DNA of 64,000 nucleotides from Lacipirellula limnantheis (GCF_007746075.1 NZ_CP036339.1:558001-622000), one strand, 5' to 3'. Shown: positions 28,472 to 39,529, counted from the first letter of the stretch. Program-made: numbers and translations. The notes: a model not told the origin generated them from the sequence alone.

Positions 28472-30688
28472 TTAACGAATGGAGGCGTAGGCAGTTTGGA
28501 GTTTGTCGGCGCCTCGCACCGCAACGCGATCTTCTGCAGCGATCCCGGACTTAATTTCAACGAACGAATCATCACGACGGCCAAGCGACACATGACGACG
28601 GACGAAAACGCCGTCAGGCTGCTCGATGAAGACGTAGTGTTGGGTTCCCTGGCGGACAATGGCGTCCAACGGCACGGCGACGACTGGGGCGCTCTGAGAT
28701 CGCGGAAAGCTAATTCGAGTGAGCATGTTACGGAACGCCTCCGCCGGCTTGTTGTCGAGCTCGACCCAAACGGCGAGCGTGCGATCGTTGACGCCCACAA
28801 TGCCGCTGCTGCGAACAACGTGGCCTTCGCCGACAAATCGAGGCTGCGCGAGCAGACGCACTCTCGCCGGCGTTCCTAGCTCGATTTTCGCCAGGTCGCG
28901 TTCGGAGAGATGAGCCCGCACCCACACATTCGACAGATCGTGAATCTCAAACAACGGCTCTTCGGCGTCGATCGCCTGGCCGAGCGCTTTTTCGAATCCA
29001 ACCACCACGCCGCTGATCGGCGCGCGAACGGGCAAGTAGTCAATTAGCTGCTGGTCTTGGATCAGCGATTGAAGCTGCTCTTCCGTCAGTCCGATCGTTA
29101 GCAGCGTGCGTTTGGCGGCGTCGCGACGAAACACGGCGTCGTTGTAGTCAGCTTCTGCCTGCAGGCGTTTGCTTTGCGAGACGATTTGGTTGGTTTCTAG
29201 TTTCCGATAACGACTGAGCTGATCTGACAGAAGATCGGCTTCAAAATAAGCTTTTAGCAGTTGCAGCTGCGTCTCTTGGAATTCAACGCTGGCGACGCGG
29301 GCGATCACGTCGCCAGCGGCGACTGTCTGACCGCGGTCGATGAGGATGTTCTGAATCGTGCCGGCTAATTGAGACGATGCCACGGCCCGTTTCTCGGGCG
29401 GCAGGTCTACCGCTCCATCGACTTCGATGACGTCGTCGACCGACCGCAATTCCGCAGCGGCGACTTCGAGGCCCATATTGAGCGCTGCTTCGGGGCTGAG
29501 GCGGAGCACCCCTTGAACGAAGAAATTGGAAAGGACGTGCGCTCCCGTCGTGACGACCTGGTCGCCGGGATAGACCTCGCCGGAGAGTATTTCGACCCGA
29601 CCGTCGCCCCGAAGTCCGACGTGAACGTCTCGTTTGATGAATTCGGAGGCGCGAGCGGTGGCCGCCGCTTCAACGAGAACGTATTGCTCGGTGCCATTGG
29701 TTAGCAGCGACGCATCAGGAATCAGAGGACGCTCTGCGTCATCGGACACGATGAGTTGCGCCTGTCCGTACATTCCTGGAAGCAGCTTAGCTTGTGCGTC
29801 GTCGTTCTTGAGACGGACCCAAATCCTCCCGACGTGCGTCGTGTCGTCGATGTACGGCTCTTTAATGGACACTGCGCCGCGAAACACCTTCTCCGGATAA
29901 GTAGTGGAGACGAATTCGACGCTCTGGCCGGAGTGCACGCGGTGCAGATCAGCTTCTAAGACGTCGATCAGGAGGTCGACTTCCCCCAGGTTGATGACTT
30001 CAAACAGATGTTCGGTCGGCCGGACGACCTTGCCGACCATCAAGTCGGAGTGAATGATCACGCCGTCGTTAGGACTGTAAATCGGCAGCGCTCGGACCGT
30101 TTCGCCGCGCGAGGCGGCCGCCTCAAGCTGCTCCGCGGAAAATCCGATGCTTCGGAGTTTGCTGCGGGCGATTTCGAGGGCGTACTGGTTCCGGCGATTG
30201 ATCGAGATCGCTTCGGTAAGGTCGCGACCCGCGACGACGTCAGCCTGCGCCAGCCTCGTCGTTCGCTCCAGCGTCGCGTTTGACAGCGCATAATTGTTGA
30301 CCGCCGCTAAGAGTTCCGTTTGAAGGACGTCAAGCGCTGGACTTTGTACTTCGGCGAGGAGCTGTCCGCGCGAAACTTCCTGACCCGGTTTGGCGTGCAG
30401 ACTGGCGATGCGACCAGCGACGGTCGAGGTGACGAAGTGATGCCGCTGCCAAGGAACTGCGATGCGAGCGTAGGCCATAACCCGTTCGGGGACGACGCCT
30501 GCGACGACCTCCGCGGTGGTGACGCCTAATGCTTCGCGGGCGTCAGCGCTGAGAGTTGCTAAGCCTTTCTCGACGTCGATCTGAACGCCTTTGGCCGGGA
30601 GCGGCGCGTGCCCTTCGTGCGCCACTGCCGCTCTGGAGCAGAGTGCGATCGAAGCAGCGCCAATTACTAAGTAGCGGAACGGTTGCAT
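28472..30688 (-). CDS. cusB: Double-length RND membrane-fusion adaptor (two tandem adaptor units)
   Basis: 738 aa, about twice the usual length. A signal peptide (about 1-23) is followed by His-rich AHEGHAP. Unit 1 (about 45-395) has VAGRIASLHAKPGQEVSRGQ, a hairpin, IYSPNDGVIIHSDL and YPGDQVVTTGA. Unit 2 (about 415-738) has LAGTIQNILIDRGQTVAAGD, a hairpin, VRAPISGVVVGF and IAAEDRVAVRGA. Each unit thus has both halves of a lipoyl domain, a coiled hairpin and a barrel. One chain may supply two of the six adaptor positions. It is the first gene before the RND pump, seven bases away. Confidence 0.85.
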   Translation of the reverse strand: MQPFRYLVIGAASIALCSRAAVAHEGHAPLPAKGVQIDVEKGLATLSADAREALGVTTAEVVAGVVPERVMAYARIAVPWQRHHFVTSTVAGRIASLHAKPGQEVSRGQLLAEVQSPALDVLQTELLAAVNNYALSNATLERTTRLAQADVVAGRDLTEAISINRRNQYALEIARSKLRSIGFSAEQLEAAASRGETVRALPIYSPNDGVIIHSDLMVGKVVRPTEHLFEVINLGEVDLLIDVLEADLHRVHSGQSVEFVSTTYPEKVFRGAVSIKEPYIDDTTHVGRIWVRLKNDDAQAKLLPGMYGQAQLIVSDDAERPLIPDASLLTNGTEQYVLVEAAATARASEFIKRDVHVGLRGDGRVEILSGEVYPGDQVVTTGAHVLSNFFVQGVLRLSPEAALNMGLEVAAAELRSVDDVIEVDGAVDLPPEKRAVASSQLAGTIQNILIDRGQTVAAGDVIARVASVEFQETQLQLLKAYFEADLLSDQLSRYRKLETNQIVSQSKRLQAEADYNDAVFRRDAAKRTLLTIGLTEEQLQSLIQDQQLIDYLPVRAPISGVVVGFEKALGQAIDAEEPLFEIHDLSNVWVRAHLSERDLAKIELGTPARVRLLAQPRFVGEGHVVRSSGIVGVNDRTLAVWVELDNKPAEAFRNMLTRISFPRSQSAPVVAVPLDAIVRQGTQHYVFIEQPDGVFVRRHVSLGRRDDSFVEIKSGIAAEDRVAVRGADKLQTAYASIR

Positions 30689-30750
30689 GCTCGTACCACA
30701 TCAAGGAAAAGCGGAGCGACGCCCTCAGGACGCCTGTTTCGACAACAGAA

Positions 30751-30782
30751 ATTCCCAGCCCTGCTCGTGCAAGGCCGGGAAT
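30751..30782 (-). terminator. Hairpin between secreted protein and adaptor genes
   Basis: ATTCCCAGCC at 30751 pairs with GGCCGGGAAT at 30773 (about nine pairs with one mismatch). On the minus strand it is followed by TTCTGTTGTC, a weak T-rich tail. It may end or attenuate transcription from the gene at 30808-31317 before the adaptor gene. Confidence 0.4.
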
Positions 30783-30807
30783 CACCTTCGCATAGACGCC
30801 GAACGTC

Positions 30808-31317
30808 CTACCGGCTGCTGTACTTGCGCGGGTCGGTCTTGGGGAGTGACCAAAGATCGCGCCCGCCTCGACTCCGCGACGAACTTACGCCGCCCTGGCC
30901 GTAACTAGACTGCCGGTGGGCCTGAGCTGGCGCTGGTTCTGCCGTGGGCGCCGGCTCATACGAGTAGCGCCGGGCCGGATCCGGAGTGGCCGAGGAGACA
31001 GTGCCGCACGGAGCCGACGTGGTTGGTTCCGCAGCTACTGCTGGTTTGTAGGAATAGCGACGTTCACCAGTGGTGGCTTGCGCTACTTGGGCAGGTGGAG
31101 CCACCTGACGATATTGTGCAGGCGGGGCCGTGCGAACCGCCGGCGTCGTATAACGATACAACGACCGGCTTGGGCTCGAATAACCTCGGGACTGTCCCCA
31201 GTTGGGGCTATAGTCGCCGCGAGCCTTGGCGGTCCCGATCACCGGCCCGGCCTGGGCTGCGCTAATCCCGATCAATCCTAAAGCCATTAAAGTGCTGAGC
31301 AGTTTCTTGGCGTACAT
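30808..31317 (-). CDS. Secreted low-complexity protein with IGTAKARGDYS motif
   Basis: 169 aa from ATG 31317 (GGAGGTG upstream). A signal peptide (about 1-23) is followed by VIGTAKARGDYSPNWGQ, shared with the protein at 18140-18685. The rest is rich in Pro, Ala, Ser and Tyr, with RRYSYKPA and RRYSYEPA repeats, and ends LWSLPKTDPRKYSSR. It is probably unfolded in the cell envelope. Lying at the two ends of the copper block, the two motif proteins may share a sorting or partner signal. Confidence 0.7.
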   Translation of the reverse strand: MYAKKLLSTLMALGLIGISAAQAGPVIGTAKARGDYSPNWGQSRGYSSPSRSLYRYTTPAVRTAPPAQYRQVAPPAQVAQATTGERRYSYKPAVAAEPTTSAPCGTVSSATPDPARRYSYEPAPTAEPAPAQAHRQSSYGQGGVSSSRSRGGRDLWSLPKTDPRKYSSR

Positions 31318-31477
31318 GATACACCTCCTAAACGATGGCCATCGATCGCCACATGAGGGGCTAATCGAACGGCGCGAGACATACATACGGACGACCGAAG
31401 ACCGCCTTACAGGTCAAGTCCGAAATGTGCAGAGAAGGCGTTTAGCAATTGCTAAGCGCGCACCGGGAGCGGCAGCT

Positions 31478-31870
31478 TCAAACCTGGAGGCAGGTGTGCT
31501 GGGCAAGAAGCGTGGGAGCGTGGGCCAGAAGCTCCACAACGTAAGAATGGGCCTTGAGATCAGGTTGCAATACTGCCCAAACGTCCGCAGGCGTGAACTC
31601 CAAGACGGTGGCAATTTTGGCCAAATCTCGCAGGGAATCCTTCGACGGAGTCGTTTCCGAGGGGGCGGAACTTTGCGTTTCGCCGCTGCTGCAATCGGGC
31701 CCGCATTCGCAATTCACGCCGCAACAGCAAGCATTAGGAGCCGTCGTCAGCTCCGTTTTCCCCTGATTACACGGGGTTGTCGAGGAAGCGTCGCAAGGTC
31801 CGGCAATAATGAATGACACCGCCAAACTGGCGGTGATCACGGCTCGGAGTAAATGCGATGCAGAAGACAT
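31478..31870 (-). CDS. Small secreted Cys-rich protein
   Basis: 130 aa. A signal peptide (about 1-28) is followed by NACCCGVNCECGPDCSSGE (46-64), a dense cysteine run, and a helical C-terminal part that ends CLQV. It is the first gene of the minus-strand block. It resembles the other small secreted Cys/His-rich proteins at 24468, 32920 and 41593 in layout but not closely in sequence. It is probably a periplasmic metal-binding or sensing protein. Confidence 0.6.
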   Translation of the reverse strand: MSSASHLLRAVITASLAVSFIIAGPCDASSTTPCNQGKTELTTAPNACCCGVNCECGPDCSSGETQSSAPSETTPSKDSLRDLAKIATVLEFTPADVWAVLQPDLKAHSYVVELLAHAPTLLAQHTCLQV

Positions 31871-32919
31871 GATTCATGCAGTCTACGTCATAATAGGTCG
31901 AGCCGCCACTGAATCTGGGGGCCACGGGCGGCTGCGGATCTATCTGACGCTTATTACGCAATTCTAATGCCCGCAGTTCGGGCCTTGCCCTCAATGGTCG
32001 CGATAATTCGTAAACGGCAGCTAGGCAGGGCTTTAGGAACCCGTAATTCGTTTCCAAATTGCGCGCCAACTAGCGGCCAGATGTGCCAAATGAGCACAGC
32101 GGTCCACGGAATGCACGCTAAGGACGAATCGCTGCGGCGAAGCCACGATGGCAAAAGATGGATCTCAACCTCGTCTAACCGTAACTCGCTAAGCGATCTC
32201 TATGGCTGCGAGAGGTGGGGTGCTATCAAACACGAGCAGCGACTCGCTTCTGATCATTCTTGCTGTGGAGCTGCGCCACATGCCGAATGCATATGACCAT
32301 GCAATCTTGAATCAGGGGTTCGTAAATCTACAGCGAGTTCATTCGCGCGACGCCAACTTTAGCAGCTGCGAAGCCGACCCGTTCACCCGACCAGTCCGAA
32401 AGCAAAATCGGAAACCGAGGCTCCGAATAGCCATGATCGAGCCGAGTCTTACTGCACCATGCGGCGCATGTTCCACTCACCTCGACGAGACGAGAGAACT
32501 CTTCGCCCGGGAAAGGAAACCCGAAGATGACCACGCAAAAACCTACCAACTGAGCCAGAGGGTACGGGGCATTGCTAAGTCAAATTTGAGAGCGGGCGCT
32601 GGCCTTGTTACACAAGCGTCAGTCGCTACTGATCTACTGACGTCATAGACTCGGCCGCCGAATTTGAAAAGGAAGTCTGCCTTGCTACGCGCTCTACCAA
32701 ATATTCTCCTCGGCACTCTCGACCAAGCTCGACTGGTAGCATCTCTGGAAAGGCGGGGCTATTTTACCTGGACCAGAAGGCCGGAGGAGCTCAAAATCTA
32801 TTTCCACCCCGTTAGTAGGGGCGAACGCGGACTCTTATTGCCCCGAGTGGATTAATGACCTAAGCTGAAGGTGTGGTTTTGCCGATAATCCCTATTGTGA
32901 AGAAGTAGAAGGTTACTGC
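31871..32919. other. About 1 kb between divergent metal-resistance blocks, no supported gene
   Basis: The two blocks are transcribed away from this stretch, so it must hold their promoters. Open frames here (for example 32202-32648 on plus, 32328-32549 on minus) have no recognisable domain or good ribosome binding site. Parts may be decayed mobile DNA; I could not name a family. Confidence 0.4.
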
Positions 32920-33432
32920 GTGCTCAAAAGGCTTTCCGTGTTCTACCGCTGTCAAAAGCTGAAGCGCTTCGTCGCCGCGTGCGGCCTTGCGCTCATGCTG
33001 ATTAACAGCGGCCATCAGACGCACGCTTTTTGTCAGCTAACCGACTGTTCTAATTCTGCCGTGGCATCGGACGATGGCGATGCCAAATGTTGCCAGAGTC
33101 GGGCACGAAAGTCCTGCCAGCATTCAGAGGAGCGCCAAGTCAGTCCGGCTGAAGCTTGCCCGACCGATTCGCCTACCATTGTCGCCGAACAACATGGGCA
33201 TGATTGCCCAAATCCTAATAGTTGCTGGTGCTGCCAACCGACGCCGCCGCAGCAAGCTCCTTCGCCCATTGAGGCTGATACAGTCGTTGACGTGCTAGTG
33301 ACTTGTATCGCTCCGCATGCAGTGATTGTAGACCTCGGAGCTACACGGGCTGAGATAAGTCAGTCGATCGAGAATCCATCTGTTGAGCGGGCATTTGAAG
33401 TTTGCGTCCGCCTCTGTCGCTTTTTGGTTTGA
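32920..33432 (+). CDS. Small secreted Cys/His-rich protein at the head of the plus-strand block
   Basis: 170 aa with GTG start (AGAAGG upstream). A hydrophobic signal segment (about 17-35) is followed by CQLTDCSNS, CCQSRARKSCQH and CPNPNSCWCCQPTPP. The C-terminal third is helical and has few cysteines. It lies upstream of the HMA and ABC exporter genes and resembles the leader-type proteins at 24468, 31478 and 41593 in layout. Metal binding outside the cytosol is likely; the family is unknown. Confidence 0.6.
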   Translation: MLKRLSVFYRCQKLKRFVAACGLALMLINSGHQTHAFCQLTDCSNSAVASDDGDAKCCQSRARKSCQHSEERQVSPAEACPTDSPTIVAEQHGHDCPNPNSCWCCQPTPPQQAPSPIEADTVVDVLVTCIAPHAVIVDLGATRAEISQSIENPSVERAFEVCVRLCRFLV

Positions 33433-33580
33433 GCAATAGCTTACTACCTTTCTAAAGCGATTTTGTGACTTCGCTAGAGCGATTGAAGTCACTCCGCCCG
33501 CAAGTTGCCTTGGCATCCTGCTGCGCCCCGACGGCGGATGATCCGCCGCTAAATAACCCAGCTTTAATTGGAGTCCCCGC

Positions 33581-34252
33581 ATGCGCCGTTTTCTGACTGG
33601 AGGCGTCAATCGCCTCGCGATCGTGCTGCTGTCGTTCACCGCTAGCGGCATTTCGACTGCCCGGCCCGTGGTCGCTGCCGACGTCGTGACTTACGAAATC
33701 ACCGCGGACGAAATGTGTTGCGGAGGGTGTGCCAAGAAAGTGGCTGCTCAGCTTTACACCGCTCCGGGCGTATCGAACGTCAAAGCGAATGTCGCCGGGC
33801 GGACGGTTACGATCACTGCAAAACCGTCTCCGAAGCTGACCATGGAGAAGCTTTGGAGTGCTGTTGAGAAGGGAAAAGGCAAACCCTCCAAACTCGTCTC
33901 GCCTGAGGCTACCTACACGCTCACACCACTCGACCCGGCCACCCAACAGGCGTCAGCAGGCGTCTACACTGTCGTCGTCTTGGACCTCAAGGCCAACGGC
34001 GTTGCCGACAAGGTCGGCCGTGAACTTCAAACGATTCGCGGAGTGAAAACGGTCGTTTTGCATCTCGACCAAGACGCGCTCGTCGTCGAATCGCATCCAG
34101 GGGTTCAATTGTCGCCGTTCGCGTTGGCGTCGGCAGTTGAGCGCAGCGGACAGCAGCCGTCGGCCATTGTTGGTTCCTACGGACAATTAACGATTGAACC
34201 GAGCACGGCCAAAGTGTCAGCTCGCCAAGCAACGAAAGGTTCGGTGCGATGA
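33581..34252 (+). CDS. Secreted protein with heavy-metal-associated (HMA) domain
   Basis: 223 aa. A signal peptide (about 1-33) is followed by an HMA domain (about 36-100) with MCCGGCAKKVAAQLYTAPGV, the CxxC-type loop with one extra Cys, and VKANVAGRTVTITAKPS. A second similar ferredoxin-like unit follows (about 125-200, VVLDLKANGVADKVGRELQT) but lacks cysteines. GGAG lies seven bases before the start. It overlaps the next gene by four bases (ATGA) and is likely to deliver metal to the ABC exporter behind it. Confidence 0.8.
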   Translation: MRRFLTGGVNRLAIVLLSFTASGISTARPVVAADVVTYEITADEMCCGGCAKKVAAQLYTAPGVSNVKANVAGRTVTITAKPSPKLTMEKLWSAVEKGKGKPSKLVSPEATYTLTPLDPATQQASAGVYTVVVLDLKANGVADKVGRELQTIRGVKTVVLHLDQDALVVESHPGVQLSPFALASAVERSGQQPSAIVGSYGQLTIEPSTAKVSARQATKGSVR

Positions 34253-34779
34253 AATTAACCATCCAAGGCTTCATTCTATCGCTGGCGGTAAGCGTATTGT
34301 TCGGATGTGGCGGCACGTCGCCTGCTGATCCAACTGCCATAGCAACGCCAGTTGCGATCAATGGCGAAAAGTATTTGTTGGCGGACGAGCCCGATGGCGC
34401 GATCGGCGTGATCGAAGCGCGCGATTCTGCGAAGGATGGCGAACCCGTCGTCATTGTGGGGTGCATCGGCGGTGCAGCGAACCCATGGATCGAAGGACGC
34501 GCCGCGTTCACGCTACTCGATGCGTCCATGGCGATGGTTGCCGAAGGCGCCGACAACGAGGAAGGCGAAATTTGTCTCGACGATTGTTGTGCGGAAGAGC
34601 GTGGAAAATGCACCACGTTGGTGAAGGTCGTCGATGGCGACGGCAAGCTCGTTGCCGCTGACTCACGGCAGTTGCTGGGAGTTAGCGCTGACGACACGGT
34701 CGTTGTGAGCGGTACGGCGAGCAAGGATGCCAGTGGAAACTTCACCGTGCTGGCTCAAGGCGTTTTTGTGCGGCGTTAG
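34249..34779 (+). CDS. Lipoprotein with CCxxxxxxxC motif, possible OB-fold
   Basis: 176 aa. Lipobox LFGC with lipid on C20. A beta-rich chain follows: [64 protein letters not shown]. The order of strands suggests an OB-fold, and the four cysteines in [14 protein letters not shown] may hold metal. Start overlaps the HMA gene stop. It probably works with the HMA protein and exporter in the periplasm. Confidence 0.7.
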   Translation: MKLTIQGFILSLAVSVLFGCGGTSPADPTAIATPVAINGEKYLLADEPDGAIGVIEARDSAKDGEPVVIVGCIGGAANPWIEGRAAFTLLDASMAMVAEGADNEEGEICLDDCCAEERGKCTTLVKVVDGDGKLVAADSRQLLGVSADDTVVVSGTASKDASGNFTVLAQGVFVRR

Positions 34780-34808
34780 TAGCTCTCAAACTGAGAAGGA
34801 TCACGACG

Positions 34809-35975
34809 ATGGCGATGAAACTGCTCCCCTGGGACTACGGCGTGCGAAACTTGTTTCGCCGACCGTCCCGCAGTGCGCTGACGTTAGGGGGGCTATCCAT
34901 CGTTGTGCTGTTGGTGTTGGTCGTCGTGGCGTTCATTCGCGGGCTCGAAGCGTCGCTGGCGGCGACAGGCCAACCCAACGTCGTGCTGGTATACGCTCTT
35001 TCCTCCGGGGCAGACATTGAGAACTCAGCAATTCCAGGCCGTACGCCGTCGCTGCTCGCCGCGAGCGTGGCGGGAGTACGACAGCAGCACGGCGTCAAAT
35101 ATGTGTCGCCTGAGTTGTATTTAGGCACGCGTATCACTGTCGGCGAGAATGGGAGCGAGGGGCTGGGGTTAGTCCGCGGCGTGACGACCTCAGCCCCCTT
35201 GGTGCGGCAGCAAGTGCAAATCCTGGAAGGCAATTGGCCTGCGGCTGGAGAAGTGCTGGTGGGCAGACTGGCCCACTCGAAACTGGGCTGCGAGAAGGAA
35301 TTATTGCAGCCGGGACAAATGATTGAGTTCGATGGTCGGCAGTGGAAGATCAGCGGCGTCTTCGCCGCTGGCGGCGCAGCGTTTGAGTCCGAAGTGTGGG
35401 CGCCGCTGGCGGACTTGCAATCAGCGCTCAAACGACAAGATCTGAGTTTGGTCGCCGTCGGAATGGATTCGAGCGAGGCTGCGGCCGATGTCGACCTCTT
35501 CTGTCGCGAACGCATTGACTTGGAATTGAAATCGGTCTCGGAGACGGCTTACTACGCCGATTTGCAGAAGCACTACCGGCCGGTTCGTATGTTGGGCTGG
35601 GTGGTCGTTTGTTTGGTGGCGGGATCTGGAGTCTTTGCAGGACTCAATACGATGTACGGCGCCGTCGTCGGTCGTATTCGCGAGTTAGCAACCCTTCAGG
35701 CCATTGGCTACCGCCGCCGAGCCATCATGCTGACGCTTATTCAGGAAGCTACGCTACTCGCCTGCGGCGGCGCTTTAGTTGCGTGCATACTAGGGCTGAT
35801 GTTCGTGAACGGCGCCGCAGTTCGTTTCACGATGGGCGCCTTCATGCTTCGCGTCGACAGCGTCGGCATTGCGATTGCTTGCGGGACAGCAGTGATTCTT
35901 GGCGTCGTCGGGGCGATTCCACCCTCCGCAAAGGCAATGCGACTCCCCGTCGTTGAAGCGATCAAAGCCATTTAA
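34809..35975 (+). CDS. ABC transporter permease (FtsX/MacB-type), first copy
   Basis: 388 aa. One membrane segment near the N-terminus (about 29-46), a large outside domain (about 60-260) and three membrane segments (about 262-285, 312-335, 352-375). [15 protein letters not shown] before the first segment and [20 protein letters not shown] are typical of FtsX/MacB permeases. AAGGAT lies upstream. It is followed at 8 bases by the adaptor gene and later by the ATPase and a second permease, a DevBCA/MacAB-like set. It probably acts as mechanotransmission subunit in envelope export. Confidence 0.88.
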   Translation: MAMKLLPWDYGVRNLFRRPSRSALTLGGLSIVVLLVLVVVAFIRGLEASLAATGQPNVVLVYALSSGADIENSAIPGRTPSLLAASVAGVRQQHGVKYVSPELYLGTRITVGENGSEGLGLVRGVTTSAPLVRQQVQILEGNWPAAGEVLVGRLAHSKLGCEKELLQPGQMIEFDGRQWKISGVFAAGGAAFESEVWAPLADLQSALKRQDLSLVAVGMDSSEAAADVDLFCRERIDLELKSVSETAYYADLQKHYRPVRMLGWVVVCLVAGSGVFAGLNTMYGAVVGRIRELATLQAIGYRRRAIMLTLIQEATLLACGGALVACILGLMFVNGAAVRFTMGAFMLRVDSVGIAIACGTAVILGVVGAIPPSAKAMRLPVVEAIKAI

Positions 35976-35983
35976 TCAAAACG

Positions 35984-37654
35984 GTGAACGCGTTGGGTGA
36001 CACGAAGCAACAGTCGACGGGCCAAGATCCGATTCTCGCAAAGGGAGTTGATCTTAGCCAATTGGCCGTGAAACGGCAGGCCGTCGGCCCTGCGTCCGTT
36101 AAATCTCGACGTCGCTGGGTATCGCGGTATGCGGTTCCTATGGGGATTCTCGGCGCATTCGGAGGACTGTTTGGATGGGCGGCTCGGGACAGTTTCCTTC
36201 CAGCGCATGTAGTCACTGTGACGCCAGTTATTGTGACGCGGGCGGATGTCCAACAAGAAGGAACGCCCCTCTTCCAAGCAGCAGGATGGATTGAACCTCA
36301 GCCCTCTCCGGTGATCGCCTCGGCGCTCGCGGCTGGGGTCATTCAAGAAATGCTGGTTGTCGAAGGGCAAATGGTTGAGGCAGGCGCACCGATCGCCAGG
36401 TTGATCGACGCTGATGCGAGAATTACTCTCCAGCAAGCCGAGGCGAATTTTCGCTTGGCCCAGGCGGACGCGCAAAACGCAGACGCCGTGCTGACCGCCG
36501 CGAAAGCGATGCTTGAGAATCCCAACGAGTTGAAAGTGGCGCTGGCAGAATCGGAGTCGCTCTTAGCGGAAACGACACTGACGCTCAACAATCTGCCGTT
36601 CGCAATTAAGGCTGCTCAGAATCGCCGACAGGTTGCCGCGGAAAACTTGGCTCGTAAGGAGGACGCAGGCGACGCCGTCGCCGGGCGCATTCTCCGTGAG
36701 GCCGCGGCGGAACTTTCGGTCGCCGAAGGCGCGCTCGCTGAATTGCAATCGAGGCAGCCGACTTTGCGGGAGCAACTAGAAGCGCTGACTCGAAAGCGGG
36801 GAGCCCTCCGGCAACAGTTGGAACTAATGACGGAACCAAAGCGAGCAGTCGCCGCATCGGAAGCAAAAGTCGCTGCCGCGCAAGCACGGCAAGATCAAGC
36901 ACAATTAGCCGTCGATGTTGCGCGTTTGAACCTAGAACGAATGGTGGTCCGCGCACCAATCACCGGCCGAATCCTCACGATCGACGCACGGCCCGGCAAG
37001 CGTCTTGCTGGGATGGACCCGCTCTCAGAGCAAACCTCCAGCACCGTTGCCACCTTGTATGACCCCAAGAGCCTTCAAGTCCGCGTTGACGTGAGACTGG
37101 AAGACGTTCCCCAGGTACAGGTCGGTCAGCCCGCCACCATTGAAACCGCAGCGATGAAAACGCCGCTCACGGGCGAAGTGTTATGGCTTACCACTCGCGC
37201 GGACATCCAAAAGAATACGCTGCAAGTCAAAGTCGCCATCAAGGATCCGCCACAAGTCATCACTCCAGAAATGTTAGGCCAGGTTACGTTCCTCGCACCG
37301 CCGCAACCAGTGACGGCTGACATCGCGGGGCAAGAGCCGCTGCGATTGTTAGTGCCGCGATCGCTGGTGACTACCGACGACACCGGTTCATTTGTCTGGG
37401 TTGCCGACGCCGAGCTCGGCATCGCTGCTCGCAAGTCGGTGGAACTTGGCCGAGCCGGGACTGATCAACTTGTCGAGATCGTAACCGGACTCGATCCAAC
37501 ATCGAAGCTGGTGGTCGGCGGTCGGGAATCAGTGGCGGCTGGGACTCGCATTCGCATCGCAGGCGAAGACAGGTCGTCTCTGGCCACGACGACCGCTAGT
37601 AATAGTCCGCCGCAAGCGGCGAGCACGCAATCCACGACCACCGCGGTCGAATAA
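35984..37654 (+). CDS. Periplasmic adaptor of ABC exporter (HlyD/DevB-like)
   Basis: 556 aa with GTG start. One membrane anchor (about 47-64), lipoyl halves ([20 protein letters not shown] and [20 protein letters not shown]), a long coiled hairpin between them (about 140-315) rich in A, E, Q and R, then beta-barrel ([20 protein letters not shown]) and C-terminal parts. The hairpin is long, which suits contact with an outer-membrane TolC-type channel such as that at 40026-41513. It links the ABC permeases to that channel. Confidence 0.88.
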   Translation: MNALGDTKQQSTGQDPILAKGVDLSQLAVKRQAVGPASVKSRRRWVSRYAVPMGILGAFGGLFGWAARDSFLPAHVVTVTPVIVTRADVQQEGTPLFQAAGWIEPQPSPVIASALAAGVIQEMLVVEGQMVEAGAPIARLIDADARITLQQAEANFRLAQADAQNADAVLTAAKAMLENPNELKVALAESESLLAETTLTLNNLPFAIKAAQNRRQVAAENLARKEDAGDAVAGRILREAAAELSVAEGALAELQSRQPTLREQLEALTRKRGALRQQLELMTEPKRAVAASEAKVAAAQARQDQAQLAVDVARLNLERMVVRAPITGRILTIDARPGKRLAGMDPLSEQTSSTVATLYDPKSLQVRVDVRLEDVPQVQVGQPATIETAAMKTPLTGEVLWLTTRADIQKNTLQVKVAIKDPPQVITPEMLGQVTFLAPPQPVTADIAGQEPLRLLVPRSLVTTDDTGSFVWVADAELGIAARKSVELGRAGTDQLVEIVTGLDPTSKLVVGGRESVAAGTRIRIAGEDRSSLATTTASNSPPQAASTQSTTTAVE

Positions 37655-37673
37655 CACGAGACGAGGCGCCACC

Positions 37674-38384
37674 ATGTCATTAGTTGAAGTTGTCGACGTC
37701 AGCAAAGAATTCAAGAGCGGCGAAGAAACAATTCGTCCGCTCGATGGGGTTCATTTAACCATTGAAGAGGGAGACTTTGTTTCCTTAATGGGCGCAAGCG
37801 GATCAGGTAAAAGCACGCTGCTCAATTTGGTGGCTGGCATTGATGAGGTGAACTCAGGTCACATCTTCGTCGGCGACACTGATATCACCGAACTGAATCG
37901 CGGAAAGCTGGCAGACTGGCGAGCAGCAAATATTGGCTATGTGTTCCAGACGCACAATCTCATTCCTGTGCTTACTGCGTACGAGAACGTGGAATTACCG
38001 CTGCTACTACTGCCGATGACGGCGTCCGAGCGTGCTAAGCGCGTCGAAATCGCCATGGCGGCGGTTGATCTCACGAATCGAGCGGGGCACTACCCTCGAC
38101 AGATGTCGGGTGGGCAAGAGCAGCGTGTGGGCATCGCTCGCGCGATCGTCGCCAATCCCACGGTGGTCGTCGCAGACGAACCTACAGGAAGTCTGGACGA
38201 CGACACGACTGAACAGATTCTATCACTGTTGCAACGCGTCAATCGTGAATTAGGGATGACGCTGCTCATGGTGACGCATGACGCCGATGCAGCCCAACGG
38301 GCTACGCGTCAATTACGACTCGAACGCGGACAACTCGTTGAGAACGGCAAGCCAATCCTCCCTCGTGCACTGAGGACCGCATAA
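37674..38384 (+). CDS. ABC transporter ATPase (LolD/MacB/DevA-type)
   Basis: 236 aa. Walker [10 protein letters not shown] (about 39-47), Q-loop [11 protein letters not shown], signature [14 protein letters not shown], Walker [14 protein letters not shown]-loop VTHD. The PTGSLD and short length fit the LolD/DevA class that powers FtsX-type permeases. GAGG lies eight bases before the start; the second permease starts three bases after its stop. Confidence 0.93.
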   Translation: MSLVEVVDVSKEFKSGEETIRPLDGVHLTIEEGDFVSLMGASGSGKSTLLNLVAGIDEVNSGHIFVGDTDITELNRGKLADWRAANIGYVFQTHNLIPVLTAYENVELPLLLLPMTASERAKRVEIAMAAVDLTNRAGHYPRQMSGGQEQRVGIARAIVANPTVVVADEPTGSLDDDTTEQILSLLQRVNRELGMTLLMVTHDADAAQRATRQLRLERGQLVENGKPILPRALRTA

Positions 38385-38386
38385 AC

Positions 38387-39529
38387 ATGCTGACCTTCCT
38401 TCCATACACGTTCAAAAGCTTGTGGCGACATCGCACGCGGAGCTTGCTGACGATCAGCGGCGCCGGAGTGGCGCTACTAGTCTTTTGTTTTGTTGGGTCT
38501 GTTCAGCACGGACTGTTCGCGCTCACTGAGAACCAAGAGGCTGGTCGGTCGTTGATCGTTTTCCAAGAGAATCGCTTCTGCCCGCAGAGCAGCAAGCTGC
38601 CTCAGGATTACGCAAGTACGATTGCCAAACAGTCGGGCGTCGCTGATGCGATGCCGATCATGGTGTTCACGAACAATTGCCGCGCAAGTCTCGATGCAAT
38701 TGTCTTTCAGGGAATGGCAACTGATTTGCTTATGAAATGGCGCAAGCTTGCTCTGCAATCAGGCTCCTGGGATGGTTTTGCTCGGCAAGATGATGCAGCG
38801 CTCGTCGGCAAAGCTGTGGCAGCGCGACGCAAACTCAAGGTGGGCGACAAGTTCACCATCGGCGACATCACCGTCGCGGTGGCGGGCATATTCGCGGCGG
38901 ACAATGCCGCTGACGAAGGGTTGATTTACACGCACCTTGATTTCCTGCAACGAGCGCGTGGTCTAAGCGACGTGGGAATGGTGACGCAGATTGAAGTTCA
39001 TCTAAATGACGGTGCGAACGCGGACGCGGTCGCGAAAGCGATCGACGAAGAGTTCCACGCAGGTCCAGTCGCCACGACGACTCGAACCAAAGGCATGTTT
39101 CAAGCTGATACGCTCTCCGATCTCGCCGAGTTGATCGGATTTATCCATTACCTTGGATTCGCTTGCGTCGGCTTGGTCCTGTCGCTCGTAGCAACGACGA
39201 CCGTGATGTCAGTGCAAGATCGCATCAAAGAACATGCAGTACTGCAAACCTTAGGATTTCGACCACGCCGAATTTTCGGATTGGTGATTACGGAAAGCGT
39301 GGTATTGAGCGTCTTGGGCGGCGGTCTTGGAGTGATCGGAGGCATGCTCTTCCTGGCGTGGTCCGATATGTCAGTCGCCGCAGAAGGCGTGACTATCGCG
39401 TTCAGACCATCGTGGGATATCGCGATGCAAGGCGCCATCGCCTCGCTAGGGGTCGGGTTCCTTGCGGGCTTAGCGCCAGGCTGGCAGGCCGCCCAAGCGA
39501 AGATCGTTACTGCGCTACGACATGCGTGA
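38387..39529 (+). CDS. ABC transporter permease (FtsX/MacB-type), second copy
   Basis: 380 aa. Same layout as the first permease: one N-terminal membrane segment (about 21-40), a large periplasmic domain, and three C-terminal membrane segments. [17 protein letters not shown] precedes the first segment, and [20 protein letters not shown] is the coupling helix region. Two different permeases with one ATPase suggest a heterodimer in the membrane. Confidence 0.88.
   Translation: MLTFLPYTFKSLWRHRTRSLLTISGAGVALLVFCFVGSVQHGLFALTENQEAGRSLIVFQENRFCPQSSKLPQDYASTIAKQSGVADAMPIMVFTNNCRASLDAIVFQGMATDLLMKWRKLALQSGSWDGFARQDDAALVGKAVAARRKLKVGDKFTIGDITVAVAGIFAADNAADEGLIYTHLDFLQRARGLSDVGMVTQIEVHLNDGANADAVAKAIDEEFHAGPVATTTRTKGMFQADTLSDLAELIGFIHYLGFACVGLVLSLVATTTVMSVQDRIKEHAVLQTLGFRPRRIFGLVITESVVLSVLGGGLGVIGGMLFLAWSDMSVAAEGVTIAFRPSWDIAMQGAIASLGVGFLAGLAPGWQAAQAKIVTALRHA

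Noticed and set aside
28465..28836. N-terminal extension of the RND pump (open frame to 28836)
   Set aside because: It overlaps the adaptor gene; RND pumps start at the MLNYIIAFSL-type segment (28464).
32202..32648. 148-aa open frame between the divergent metal blocks
   Set aside because: No domain, weak start, and the sequence does not show a coding pattern.
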